Assembly (NCBI RefSeq): GCF_030813505.1
Contig: NZ_JAUSUE010000002.1
From: Pectinatus haikarae
GTDB taxonomy: Bacteria; Bacillota; Negativicutes; Selenomonadales; Selenomonadaceae
Length of the DNA stretch: 64,000 nucleotides
Reading direction: 5' to 3' (one strand)
The position numbers were made by a program, and so were the translations under genes. The notes below the pieces were generated by a model. The model did no database searches. It worked only from the letters and a program-made list of their open reading frames with translations, and was not told the origin of the DNA. Below, piece after piece: positions 1 to 8,038 of the stretch; positions within the stretch are counted from its first letter, which is position 1; each line of letters opens with the position of its first letter.

Positions 1-1581
1 GCAGCTCAGAATCTATTGGATATTGTCAATGAAATCCTGGACTTTTCAAAAATAGAATCGGGAAAGATAGAGTTAGAAGTGACTCCGTTCAATTTTAGAA
101 AAACATTGATAGATATATACAATATGATCAATGTCGAAACGGAGAAAAAAGGAATTGATTTTTCTTTAGAGATTGACGAATCAGTACCGGAAATCGTTCT
201 TGGTGATGCTTTCCGTTTAAAAAGAGTTGCACTGAATCTTTTGGCCAACGCAGTAAAGTTTACAGAACACGGCTTTATTCATTTTAAGGTCAGTTCAATA
301 GTCAGGGAAAAGGAAGAATGGGTAGAAATGTCTATTGCAGACAGCGGAATCGGTATCGCAGAAGATGCTCAAACACATTTATTCGAAGCTTTCACACAGG
401 CTGACATATCCACTTCCCGCCGCTTTGGCGGTACGGGACTGGGACTCGCCATAAGCAGACAGATTGCATTTTTAATGAATGGATATATAAAAGTAATAAG
501 CAAATTGGGTGCCGGATCGACATTCATTTTGACTTTTCCGGTGCAGCGTGCAGGCAAATCTGTACTACAGGAAAAGGAAGCAGTACCTGATATAAAATTT
601 TACAATATTAAACTTTTATTGGTGGAAGATAATACAGTCAATCTGTATATGACAGAGGAAATACTTGTTGATTTCGGCTTCACGGTGACGATAGCCGACA
701 GTGGAAGAAAAGCGATCGAATTGTCTGCGGCGGACAAATATGATCTCATATTGATGGACATCAGGATGCCGATAATGGACGGTTATGAAACGGCAGAATG
801 TATACAGAAAAGCTCAAAAAATATTGATACACCAATAATAGCCTTGTCTGCGGATGTTTTTGGAGATGTTCAGAAAAAGGTATTTGCGTCCGGGATGGCT
901 GGATATTTGGAAAAACCATTGCAGCTGGATAAACTGGGAAGAATATTATCAGCTGTTTTAAAAATACCTGTAACTGCTTTACCGGCATCAGTCCCGATAA
1001 CTGACGTATTTTTTGATCCTCAGAGTGTAATCGAAAAGCTTAGTGGAAAGACATCCGTATATAAAAAGGTACTTTCTTTGTTTTATCTTCAGCACCAAAA
1101 TGATGCTGAAGAAATAGAGAAATGTATTTTGCGGGGAGATCGTTCCAGGGCCTTTGAGTGTCTGCATGAATTGAAGGGAGCGGCAGGAAATATCGGAGCT
1201 AACGGACTTTATAAGGCGGCAGCGGATCTTTATGATATGCTGAAAGAAGAGCGAACAGAGGGGACAGTCAGTAATTTTATCGGAATATTTATCAATTCAA
1301 TGGAAAAGATTGATAAATATTTACGGAGGCAGGCAGAGGAAGTTTCGCCAATAGCCGCCTTGCCAAATGCATCTGCCGCCGATACGCATAAACTTCTCCA
1401 AATGCTGCAAAGCGGTGATTTCACGGCGAAGGAATCCTGCCGCAGAATGAAGGTGGTCTTATGCGGTATTTTTGGGAAAAATTTTTATACGCGCTTATGG
1501 CAGGAAGTAAATATATATGATTTCCCCGCAGCAGCAGTATTGTTGAGCAACGAGATGCAAAATAGGAAGGATGAGTTGTAA
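1..1581 (+). CDS. Hybrid sensor histidine kinase, C-terminal part (5' end outside window)
   Basis: The reading frame is open to the first base, so the sensor region and the start are missing. What remains begins at the end of the dimerisation helix (EILDFSKIESGK). It continues with a HATPase_c domain showing the N box (NLLANAVKF), G1 (DSGIGIA) and G2 (FGGTGLGLAIS). A receiver domain follows at about nt 604-960 (LLLVEDN; phospho-acceptor in LILMDIRMP; conserved Lys in EKP). Last is an HPt domain at about nt 1020-1320 whose phospho-His lies in HELKGAAGN. This is a complete phosphorelay up to the HPt. The AraC-type regulator gene starts one base after the stop codon, so that protein is the likely output. 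Position directly upstream of urt/ure suggests urea or nitrogen sensing (inference). Confidence 0.93.
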   Translation, partial: AAQNLLDIVNEILDFSKIESGKIELEVTPFNFRKTLIDIYNMINVETEKKGIDFSLEIDESVPEIVLGDAFRLKRVALNLLANAVKFTEHGFIHFKVSSIVREKEEWVEMSIADSGIGIAEDAQTHLFEAFTQADISTSRRFGGTGLGLAISRQIAFLMNGYIKVISKLGAGSTFILTFPVQRAGKSVLQEKEAVPDIKFYNIKLLLVEDNTVNLYMTEEILVDFGFTVTIADSGRKAIELSAADKYDLILMDIRMPIMDGYETAECIQKSSKNIDTPIIALSADVFGDVQKKVFASGMAGYLEKPLQLDKLGRILSAVLKIPVTALPASVPITDVFFDPQSVIEKLSGKTSVYKKVLSLFYLQHQNDAEEIEKCILRGDRSRAFECLHELKGAAGNIGANGLYKAAADLYDMLKEERTEGTVSNFIGIFINSMEKIDKYLRRQAEEVSPIAALPNASAADTHKLLQMLQSGDFTAKESCRRMKVVLCGIFGKNFYTRLWQEVNIYDFPAAAVLLSNEMQNRKDEL

Positions 1582-1582
1582 T

Positions 1583-2329
1583 ATGTACCGGGTATTGCTG
1601 GTGGATGATGACAGTGCCGAGAGATATATATTAAGACGTTTTGATTGGAAATCATCCGGTTTTTGCGTGACCGGAGAGGCCTCCGACGGAAAGGAGGCGC
1701 TGCAGTTTTTGACACATAAAGAGGTCGAGCTTATTATAACTGATATACGAATGCCGGGAATGGACGGACTGTCCTTTTTGCAGGAATTACGGCAGAAAAA
1801 AATCAACAGCTGTGTCATTCTTCTAAGTACCTACAGTAATTTTGAATATGCCCAGCAGGGAATACGGCTGGGGGTATTCGATTATATGACAAAACCGCCT
1901 GCTGATAATGAGCTTAGATTATTATTGCAGCGTGTGTGCAGTTATTTAACAAGTGAAAAATATCTTCAAAGGGAAATAGCCGCAAAATATGAAATAAATA
2001 CAGAAGGAATAGCTGCAAAAATCTGCCGCTTTGTTCTGGACCACATTGAAGATAGTATCACTTTAGAAAGTCTCGCCCAAGAATTTTCTATCAGCCGCGA
2101 TTATGCCGGAAAATATTTTAAGCAAAAATTAGGCGAAAATTTTAATGAATATCTGACAAAAATGAAAATGGAACATGCAAAATATTTATTGCGCAGCGGT
2201 AAATATAAAAATTATGAGATCAGTGAGCGTCTTGGTTATGCAAGTCCGGATTATTTTTGCCGCCTGTTTAAATTATATGCAAAAATGACACCGGGTGAAT
2301 ATAAAAAAAATATTGATAATAAAAAATAG
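1583..2329 (+). CDS. Response regulator with AraC-type DNA-binding domain
   Basis: The 248-residue protein has an N-terminal receiver domain (acidic pocket VDDD at 8-10, phospho-acceptor D54 in ITDIRMPGMDG, Lys in TKPP) and a C-terminal AraC/XylS double helix-turn-helix at about 145-245 (LAQEFSISRDYAGKYFKQ; then ISERLGYASPDYFCRLFK). This is the YesN-like architecture. An ATG at 1571 also lies in frame, but the AGGAAGG at 1564-1570 abuts it. The ATG at 1583 has workable spacing and gives the usual receiver start MYRVLLVDD. The gene follows the hybrid kinase immediately and precedes urtA by about 200 bp. It is therefore the best candidate activator of the urea operon (inference from position). 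Confidence 0.92.
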   Translation: MYRVLLVDDDSAERYILRRFDWKSSGFCVTGEASDGKEALQFLTHKEVELIITDIRMPGMDGLSFLQELRQKKINSCVILLSTYSNFEYAQQGIRLGVFDYMTKPPADNELRLLLQRVCSYLTSEKYLQREIAAKYEINTEGIAAKICRFVLDHIEDSITLESLAQEFSISRDYAGKYFKQKLGENFNEYLTKMKMEHAKYLLRSGKYKNYEISERLGYASPDYFCRLFKLYAKMTPGEYKKNIDNKK

Positions 2330-2422
2330 GTACTTTTACATCAAAATATGTAATTATCGTTTTTTTACTGGAAAATAACTTTTTTTTGTGGTTTTTTTCA
2401 GCAGTAAAAGTTGCTAAACTGA

Positions 2423-2510
2423 TATTGTAATAAAAACAATACGGCAGGCAGCAAAGACGCTGTGATATGCATTGGGGATGGGCATATCATGGTGTCTTTT
2501 TATTTTATTG
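2423..2510 (+). promoter_or_regulatory. urtA leader with terminator-like hairpin and possible ANTAR-type hairpin (attenuator candidate)
   Basis: An 18-bp stem (left arm 2453-2470, right arm 2482-2499, 11-nt loop, three G-U pairs, no mismatch) is followed by a T-rich run to about 2509. This is an intrinsic terminator located before the urtA ribosome site. Just upstream, GCAGC (2448-2452) and GCTGT (2459-2463) enclose the hexaloop AAAGAC. That loop has the A1 and G4 required in ANTAR-protein targets, and its loop and 3' strand lie inside the terminator left arm, so the two folds exclude each other. A second hairpin upstream (2423-2428 with 2436-2441) has a 7-nt loop without G4, so the match to the two-hairpin ANTAR motif is incomplete. 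I see no convincing promoter hexamers. Confidence 0.6.
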
Positions 2511-2531
2511 CTGACCAGAAGGAGAAATCAT

Positions 2532-3785
2532 ATGAAAATAAAATTTTTGCCAAAAATGAAGAAAAGCGTCATTTTTGCTCTGACAGCTCTTTTTGTTTCA
2601 TCAGCTTTTTTGAGTGGCTGCGGCAGCTCTCAAGCCTCAGACAGTTCCGGCAGTGCAGGTGATTCCAAAGACACGATCAAAGTAGGTGTTCTTCATTCGT
2701 TGAGCGGTACTATGGCAATCAGTGAAGTTTCCGTGAAAGATGCGGAAATGATGGCTATTGATGAAATTAATGCCAAGGGCGGTGTGTTAGGTAAAAAAAT
2801 TGAAGTTGTAACAGAAGACGGAGCATCAGATCCGGCAGTTTTTGCTGAAAAGGCAAAGAAGCTTTTGCAGCAGGACAAGGTGGCCACAGTTTTTGGCTGT
2901 TGGACATCTGCCAGCCGGAAAGCAGTATTACCGGTATTTGAAAGCAATAATGGACTCTTGTGGTATCCGGTGCAATATGAAGGTATGGAATCGTCTCCGA
3001 ATATTTTTTATACAGGTGCAGCGCCTAATCAGCAGATCGTACCGGCAGTTGATTGGCTGGTGAAAAACAAGGGCAAAAAGTTCTTTTTAATTGGTTCTGA
3101 TTATGTATTTCCGCGTACAGCCAATAAGATAATCAAAGCTGAGCTGAAGTCCGAGGGCGGTCAGGTCGTCGGTGAAGAATATACACCGATGGGACACACT
3201 GATTATAGTACCATTATCAATAAGATCAAGGAAGAAAAACCTGACGTAGTCTTTAATACACTTAATGGTGACAGCAACGTAGCTTTCTTCAAACAGCTTA
3301 AAGATGCGGGGATAACTTCCAAGGATCTTATTACCTGCTCTGTCAGTATAGCCGAAGAAGAAGTCCGCGGCATCGGTGCAGACAACATGACAGGACAGCT
3401 TGTTTCGTGGAATTATTATCAAACGACCGATACACCGGAAAACAAGACTTTTGTCGCCAATTATAAATCCCGTTATGGACAGGATCGTGTAACAGACGAT
3501 CCGATAGAAGCAGCATATGATGCAGTATATTTATGGGCCGCTGCCGTGGAAAAAGCCGGTTCCACAGATGTTGACAAGGTGAAGGAAGCAGCTAAAGGAA
3601 TAGAATTCAAAGCACCTGAAGGAAACGTTAAAATTGAAGGGGAAAATCAACACCTTTGGAAAACGGTCCGTATCGGTGAAGTTCAGCCTGACGGAATGAT
3701 CAAGGAAGTTTGGAGTACACCGGAGCCTGTGCGCCCGGATCCATATTTGAAAACATATGATTGGGCAAAGGATTTGGCTGACTAA
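2532..3785 (+). CDS. urtA: Urea ABC transporter substrate-binding lipoprotein UrtA
   Basis: The 417-residue protein starts at ATG 2532 behind AGGAG (2519-2524); an in-frame upstream codon at 2472 lies inside the leader hairpin and is rejected. It has a basic N terminus, a hydrophobic segment and a lipobox (LSGC, Cys about 30), so it should be a lipid-anchored periplasmic binding protein. The mature part is a type-I periplasmic binding fold of the amide/urea family: KVGVLHSLSGTMAISE, then DEINAKGGVLGKKIE, FGCWTSASRKAVLP and YPVQYEGMESSPNIFYTG. The last two are typical of UrtA/FmdD proteins. Genes for both permeases, both ATPases and urease follow, supporting urea as ligand. A stem-loop between urtA and urtB may make urtA mRNA more abundant than the rest. 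Confidence 0.95.
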   Translation: MKIKFLPKMKKSVIFALTALFVSSAFLSGCGSSQASDSSGSAGDSKDTIKVGVLHSLSGTMAISEVSVKDAEMMAIDEINAKGGVLGKKIEVVTEDGASDPAVFAEKAKKLLQQDKVATVFGCWTSASRKAVLPVFESNNGLLWYPVQYEGMESSPNIFYTGAAPNQQIVPAVDWLVKNKGKKFFLIGSDYVFPRTANKIIKAELKSEGGQVVGEEYTPMGHTDYSTIINKIKEEKPDVVFNTLNGDSNVAFFKQLKDAGITSKDLITCSVSIAEEEVRGIGADNMTGQLVSWNYYQTTDTPENKTFVANYKSRYGQDRVTDDPIEAAYDAVYLWAAAVEKAGSTDVDKVKEAAKGIEFKAPEGNVKIEGENQHLWKTVRIGEVQPDGMIKEVWSTPEPVRPDPYLKTYDWAKDLAD

Positions 3786-3801
3786 TTGAATAAAAAAATA
3801 G

Positions 3802-3835
3802 AGCGGTATTTTAGAATATACCGCTTTATTTTTAT
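3802..3835 (+). terminator. Intergenic stem-loop between urtA and urtB (partial terminator)
   Basis: AGCGGTAT (3802-3809) pairs with ATACCGCT (3818-3825), followed by a T-rich stretch. It is short and lies inside an operon, so incomplete termination or 3'-end protection of urtA mRNA is the likely role (inference). Confidence 0.6.
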
Positions 3836-3864
3836 TAACTTAAACGGATACAGGAGTAGAAGGT

Positions 3865-4773
3865 ATGAATACTTATTTTCTTCAAGTTTTCAACGGCATT
3901 AGTGTCAGTTCGATTTTTATGCTGGCAGCCTTGGGATTGGCAGTAACTTTTGGTCTTATGAAAATTATCAATATGGCTCATGGTGAGTTTATAATGATCG
4001 GTGCTTATGCAGCTTATATAATACAAAACATTTTCAGCCGATATCTGCCGGCTTCAATTTTTGACTTATATTTTTTTGTGGCTATCCCTGCTTCGTTTTT
4101 TCTGGCCGGTATTTTCGGCTGGGTGTTGGAAAAGCTGATTATACGTCATTTATACGGCAGAGCATTAGATAGTATACTGGCTACCTGGGGCGTGAGCCTC
4201 GTATTGCAGCAGCTGGCACGCAGTATTTTTGGTGCGCCTAATGTGGATGTGAAAAGTCCAAACTGGCTGAACGGTGCTCTTCTGGTTCTTCCGGGGCTGC
4301 AGCTGCCGTATAAACGCCTTTTTATCATGCTGCTGGTCATAGCTTGTATGACAGCGATATATTTTTTAATGTACCGCAGTAATTGTGGGAGAAAAATACG
4401 TGCAGTTATGCAAAACCGTGCTATGGCTGCCAGTCTTGGTATAAATACACGGGAAATAGATGCCTGCACATTTGCATTCGGTTCTGGTCTGGCTGGAATA
4501 GCGGGCTGCGCGTTGACACTGCTGGGGTCAATAGGGCCCACACTGGGCACCAATTATATAGTAGATACTTTTATGGTGGTGGTTCTCGGCGGGGTAGGCA
4601 GTTTATGGGGAACGATAGCCGGTGGATTTCTGATAGGTACAGGGAATACTACCTTAGAATTTCTGACGAATGCCACACTGGGCAAAGTTTTGGTGTTTAC
4701 ATTGGTCATCTTATTTCTGCAGTGGCGTCCTAAGGGGTTATTTACTATTAACAGCCGTTCATTGGATGAATAG
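3865..4773 (+). CDS. urtB: Urea ABC transporter permease UrtB
   Basis: This 302-residue, very hydrophobic protein has about eight membrane segments and belongs to the LIV-type inner-membrane permease family (LivH branch). Visible hallmarks are LAALGLAVTFGLMKIINMAHGE near the N terminus (the conserved NMAHGE motif) and the ATP-binding-protein contact loop around NRAMAASLGINTREIDACTF. GGVGSLWGTIAGG is also typical of UrtB. Length fits the short UrtB form without a periplasmic N-terminal extension. The ATG at 3865 is preceded by AGGAG. It should form the membrane channel with UrtC and take urea from UrtA. It lies 79 bp downstream of urtA and 17 bp upstream of urtC. Confidence 0.94.
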   Translation: MNTYFLQVFNGISVSSIFMLAALGLAVTFGLMKIINMAHGEFIMIGAYAAYIIQNIFSRYLPASIFDLYFFVAIPASFFLAGIFGWVLEKLIIRHLYGRALDSILATWGVSLVLQQLARSIFGAPNVDVKSPNWLNGALLVLPGLQLPYKRLFIMLLVIACMTAIYFLMYRSNCGRKIRAVMQNRAMAASLGINTREIDACTFAFGSGLAGIAGCALTLLGSIGPTLGTNYIVDTFMVVVLGGVGSLWGTIAGGFLIGTGNTTLEFLTNATLGKVLVFTLVILFLQWRPKGLFTINSRSLDE

Positions 4774-4790
4774 AGAAAGGAGAGATCCAC

Positions 4791-5873
4791 TTGTCTGTGA
4801 AAACATTTCTGAAAACACCATCTAATAAAGTTTTTTTCGTAATTGTCCTGCTTCTTTTGGCAGCTCCTTTATTTTTATCTGTGTTCAGAATAAATCTTCT
4901 CGGCAAATTTATTTCATATGCTATTTTAGCAATGGGGATTGATTTGATCTGGGGGTATACGGGTATTTTAAGTCTGGGGCACGGAGTGTTTTTTGGCCTT
5001 GGGGCTTATGCTATGGGTATGTACCTTAAATTGGAGGCTGCCCATGGTAAATTGCCCGATTTTATGGCATGGAGCGGACTGGAAAAACTTCCCGCTATCT
5101 GGGCGCCGTTTTCCAATCCTTTGTCACTTATTTTTATTGTGCTCATTCCTGCCTTTCTGGCAGCTGTTATAGGGTATCTTACATTTAAAAATCGTATCCG
5201 CGGTGTATATTTTTCCATCCTGTCGCAGGCATTGTCGTTGATCTTTGTAGTGCTTTTTATCGGACAGCAGGCTTATACCGGAGGAACAAACGGTCTTACC
5301 AGTTTTCGAACGATGTTCGGTCTGCCTCTGGCAGCAGACAATACTAAATATTTATTATATTATGCAGCTGTATTTCTGTTATTTATCGTCTATCTTTATT
5401 GTCGTTTTTTGATCGGTCATCGTTTTGGCAAAATTTTGATAGCGATCCGGGACGGTGAAAATCGGGTTCGTTTTTCCGGATACGATCCTGCTGTTTACAA
5501 AATATTTGTTTATATATCGTCCGCTGTGATCGCCGGGATCGCCGGTGCGGTTTTTGTTCCGCAGGTCGGCATCATTTCACCCGCAGAAATGGGCATAGTG
5601 CCGTCGATCGAAATGGTCATCTGGGTCGCCATAGGCGGCAGAGGCACACTTATAGGTGCAGTCATCGGTGCAATTCTTGTAAATGGACTAAAAAGCGGCA
5701 TCAGTGAATCTTTTCCTGAAGTATGGTCCTATTTTTTAGGATTGACTTTCATCGCGGTGGTTATATTCATGCCGGAAGGTCTTGTTGGGATAGTCAAAAA
5801 ATACGCGGGACGCATTGCGATCCGGCGTGAAAAAAAAGATAAAACGGCAGAAAAAGCGCCGTCTGTAAATTGA
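4791..5873 (+). CDS. urtC: Urea ABC transporter permease UrtC
   Basis: The 360-residue LivM-branch permease starts at TTG 4791 behind AAAGGAGAG with good spacing; no ATG is available in frame nearby. Characteristic segments are GIDLIWGYTGILSLGHGVFFGLGAYAMG, split over residues of about 45-70, and the loop LIAIRDGENRVRFSGYDPAVYK that contacts the ATPases. Later come ISPAEMGIVPSIEMVIWVAIGGRGTLIG, the LivM signature region. The C terminus is a basic cytosolic tail (AIRREKKDKTAEKAPS). It pairs with UrtB in the urea importer. The urtD start follows 8 bp after the stop, so the two are probably translationally coupled. Confidence 0.94.
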   Translation: MSVKTFLKTPSNKVFFVIVLLLLAAPLFLSVFRINLLGKFISYAILAMGIDLIWGYTGILSLGHGVFFGLGAYAMGMYLKLEAAHGKLPDFMAWSGLEKLPAIWAPFSNPLSLIFIVLIPAFLAAVIGYLTFKNRIRGVYFSILSQALSLIFVVLFIGQQAYTGGTNGLTSFRTMFGLPLAADNTKYLLYYAAVFLLFIVYLYCRFLIGHRFGKILIAIRDGENRVRFSGYDPAVYKIFVYISSAVIAGIAGAVFVPQVGIISPAEMGIVPSIEMVIWVAIGGRGTLIGAVIGAILVNGLKSGISESFPEVWSYFLGLTFIAVVIFMPEGLVGIVKKYAGRIAIRREKKDKTAEKAPSVN

Positions 5874-5881
5874 GGTGCATT

Positions 5882-6637
5882 ATGGAAACAGTTTTAGAAA
5901 TAAAGGATCTTATAATATCCTTTGATGGATTTCGTGCAGTGAACGGTGTTACCACAAGTGTGCAAAAAGGTGAGGTTCGTTTTTTTATAGGACCAAACGG
6001 TGCAGGTAAAACGACTTTATTGGATGCCATCTGCGGACGTGTGCATCCGCAGCATGGCTCTATAATTTTCAACGGCGATAAAAATATTATGCATTATCCT
6101 GAACATAAGCTGGTAAATATAGGTATCGGACGTAAGTTCCAGGTTCCCTCGGTCTTTACAAGCTTGTCTGTATATGAAAATATGGAAGTATCAGTTGTCA
6201 AAAAACGCGGTATTGCAGCGTCTCTTTTTAGTGAAATTACCGAGGCACAGCAGGAAAAAATAAATAAAGTACTCACTTTGGTAGATTTAAATAATTGCGC
6301 CGGCAAAAAAGCTGCTGATCTTTCACACGGGCAGAAACAATGGCTGGAAATCGCCATGCTTTTGGTTCAGGATCTGCAGCTTATTCTTCTTGATGAACCG
6401 GTGGCCGGTATGGGGCGCAGAGAAACAACAAAAACAGGTGAACTTTTAAGAAAAATTGCTCAGCACTGCACAGTAATTGTTGTTGAGCACGATATGGAGT
6501 TTGTGCGTGAATTTGCCAGTAAGGTAACAGTTATGCATGAAGGACATATTTTGGATGAAGGCAGTGTGGAGCAGGTGCAGAAAAATCCTAAAGTAATTGA
6601 TGTTTATTTGGGAAGAGGCGGTGAAAATTGTGCTTGA
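5882..6637 (+). CDS. urtD: Urea ABC transporter ATP-binding protein UrtD
   Basis: The 251-residue ABC ATPase has the Walker A motif GPNGAGKTT (about residue 37), the Q loop, a signature variant LSHGQKQWLEIAM and Walker B LILLDEPVAGMGRRE. The final DEPVAGM and the LSHGQKQWLEI signature are typical of UrtD (LivG branch). ATG 5882 follows GAGGTG; a TTG at 5870 overlapping the urtC stop is a poorer choice. It energises the importer together with UrtE, whose start lies inside the last codons of urtD, indicating translational coupling. Confidence 0.94.
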   Translation: METVLEIKDLIISFDGFRAVNGVTTSVQKGEVRFFIGPNGAGKTTLLDAICGRVHPQHGSIIFNGDKNIMHYPEHKLVNIGIGRKFQVPSVFTSLSVYENMEVSVVKKRGIAASLFSEITEAQQEKINKVLTLVDLNNCAGKKAADLSHGQKQWLEIAMLLVQDLQLILLDEPVAGMGRRETTKTGELLRKIAQHCTVIVVEHDMEFVREFASKVTVMHEGHILDEGSVEQVQKNPKVIDVYLGRGGENCA

Positions 6638-7319
6638 GGTAAATAATTTAGAAGCTTATTATGGCGAAAGTGTTATATTGAAAAATGTCTGCCTCAATGT
6701 GCAGCAAGGACATATAGTGTGTCTTTTGGGCAGAAACGGTGTCGGCAAAAGTACTTTTTTAAAAAGTGTTATGGGTCTGGTGCATACACCTTGCGGCAGT
6801 ATTTGTTTAAATAATGAGGAAATCATTGATAAGCCTACCTATTTTCGTGCACGGGCAGGGATTGGGTATGTACCGCAGGGACGGGATATTTTTCCCCATA
6901 TGACGGTTGAGGAAAATTTGCAGCTTGGTCTGGAAATAAAAGGAGGGAGAGGCGGCATCCCTCAGGAGCTTTATGAGCTGTTCCCTGTTTTAAAAGAAAT
7001 GCTAACCCGTAAAGGGGGCGATCTCAGCGGCGGACAGCAGCAGCAGCTCGCTATAGCCAGAGCCCTTGCCGTTCATCCAAAACTTTTGCTGCTCGATGAA
7101 CCTACTGAAGGAATCCAGCCGTCAATAATCAAGGATATAGGCAGAGTAATTCTTCGGCTTAAAAAGGAAGGATATACGATTTTGATTGTAGAACAATATT
7201 TAGAGTTTATATTGGGAATTGCTGATGACTATTATGTTATGGATAAAGGTGCCATTATTGCGCAGGGACTTGTCAGTGCCATGAATAAGGAAGATATTCA
7301 GCATAAAATTGCTATTTGA
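6630..7319 (+). CDS. urtE: Urea ABC transporter ATP-binding protein UrtE
   Basis: The second ATPase of the importer (229 residues, LivF branch) has Walker A GRNGVGKST, signature LSGGQQQQLAIARAL and Walker B LLLLDEPTEGIQPSII. DEPTEGIQPSI is the hallmark of UrtE. I choose the GTG at 6630 because the product then begins MLEVNNLEAYYGES, the usual family start, and an AGAGGCGG lies about 8 nt upstream. Longer in-frame versions begin at 6597 or 6600 but extend into urtD without support. The gene overlaps urtD by 8 bp and is followed 21 bp later by ureA. Confidence 0.93.
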   Translation: MLEVNNLEAYYGESVILKNVCLNVQQGHIVCLLGRNGVGKSTFLKSVMGLVHTPCGSICLNNEEIIDKPTYFRARAGIGYVPQGRDIFPHMTVEENLQLGLEIKGGRGGIPQELYELFPVLKEMLTRKGGDLSGGQQQQLAIARALAVHPKLLLLDEPTEGIQPSIIKDIGRVILRLKKEGYTILIVEQYLEFILGIADDYYVMDKGAIIAQGLVSAMNKEDIQHKIAI

Positions 7320-7340
7320 AGATCAGGAGGAAAGTATGTC

Positions 7341-7643
7341 ATGCATTTAGCACCAAAAGATATGGAAAAATTATTGCTGCATTATGCCGGCACTGTGGCA
7401 AAAGAGCGTAAAGAACGCGGTGTCAAGCTGAATTACGTGGAGTCGATAGCCTATATCAGCAGGGAATTACTTGAGATGGCCAGGGATGGCAGGACAGTAA
7501 CAGAACTGATGCAGGCAGGCCGTAAAGTACTGACCGGCAGCGATGTTATGGAAGAGGTGCCTTCGATGATCCATGAAGTGCAGATAGAAGCTACTTTTCC
7601 TGACGGTACAAAATTGGTGACGATACATAATCCTATACAATAA
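7341..7643 (+). CDS. ureA: Urease gamma subunit UreA
   Basis: The 100-residue protein has the standard urease gamma length and is recognisable along its whole length: MHLAPKDMEKLLLH, then LNYVESIAYIS and a C-terminal EVQIEATFPDGTKLVTIHNPI. The ATG at 7341 has AGGAGG at 7325-7330. UreA is the smallest structural subunit and packs with UreB and UreC into the (abc) trimer that hydrolyses urea to ammonia and carbamate in the cytoplasm. It is the first gene of the urease half of the cluster, immediately behind the importer. Confidence 0.97.
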   Translation: MHLAPKDMEKLLLHYAGTVAKERKERGVKLNYVESIAYISRELLEMARDGRTVTELMQAGRKVLTGSDVMEEVPSMIHEVQIEATFPDGTKLVTIHNPIQ

Positions 7644-7657
7644 AGAGGGTTGCGAAT

Positions 7658-8038
7658 ATGATAATTCCAGGGGAAATCATAACTGCTGACAGAGATATAG
7701 AGTTAAACAGAAATAGACGTACGGAAACCGTTATTGTCAGCAATACAGGTGATCGGCCTGTACAGGTTGGCTCCCATTTTCATTTTTTTGAGGTTAATCG
7801 CTGTCTTGCCTTCGATAGAAAGAAGACTTTTGGTATGCGTCTTGATATTCCATCGGGCACATCGGTGCGTTTTGAACCCGGTGAAAAGAAATCGGTACAA
7901 TTAGTCTGCATAGGCGGAAATAAACGTATTTTTGGTTTTAATGCCTTGACCTGCGGTCATGTGAATGAAGATACTTACCGTTTGGCATTGGATAAAGCTG
8001 AAAAATTTTGTTTTATTCATAAGGAGGAAAACTTGTGA
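7658..8038 (+). CDS. ureB: Urease beta subunit UreB
   Basis: The 126-residue protein begins with the diagnostic MIIPGEIITADRDIELN, followed by VSNTGDRPVQVGSHFHFFEVN and RLDIPSGTSVRFEPGEKKSVQLV. All are conserved urease beta blocks. It is a beta-rich cytoplasmic structural subunit that covers the UreC active site. Separate ureA, ureB and ureC genes are the common bacterial arrangement. It lies 14 bp after ureA, and its stop codon overlaps the GTG start of ureC. Confidence 0.97.
   Translation: MIIPGEIITADRDIELNRNRRTETVIVSNTGDRPVQVGSHFHFFEVNRCLAFDRKKTFGMRLDIPSGTSVRFEPGEKKSVQLVCIGGNKRIFGFNALTCGHVNEDTYRLALDKAEKFCFIHKEENL

Noticed and set aside
2404..2420. Possible sigma-54 promoter before urtA (TTGCT at about 2411)
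   Set aside because: There is no TGG-type -24 element at the required distance.
2462..2662. Alternative reading frame across the urtA leader and signal peptide
   Set aside because: It overlaps the urtA start in another frame and has no recognisable protein.
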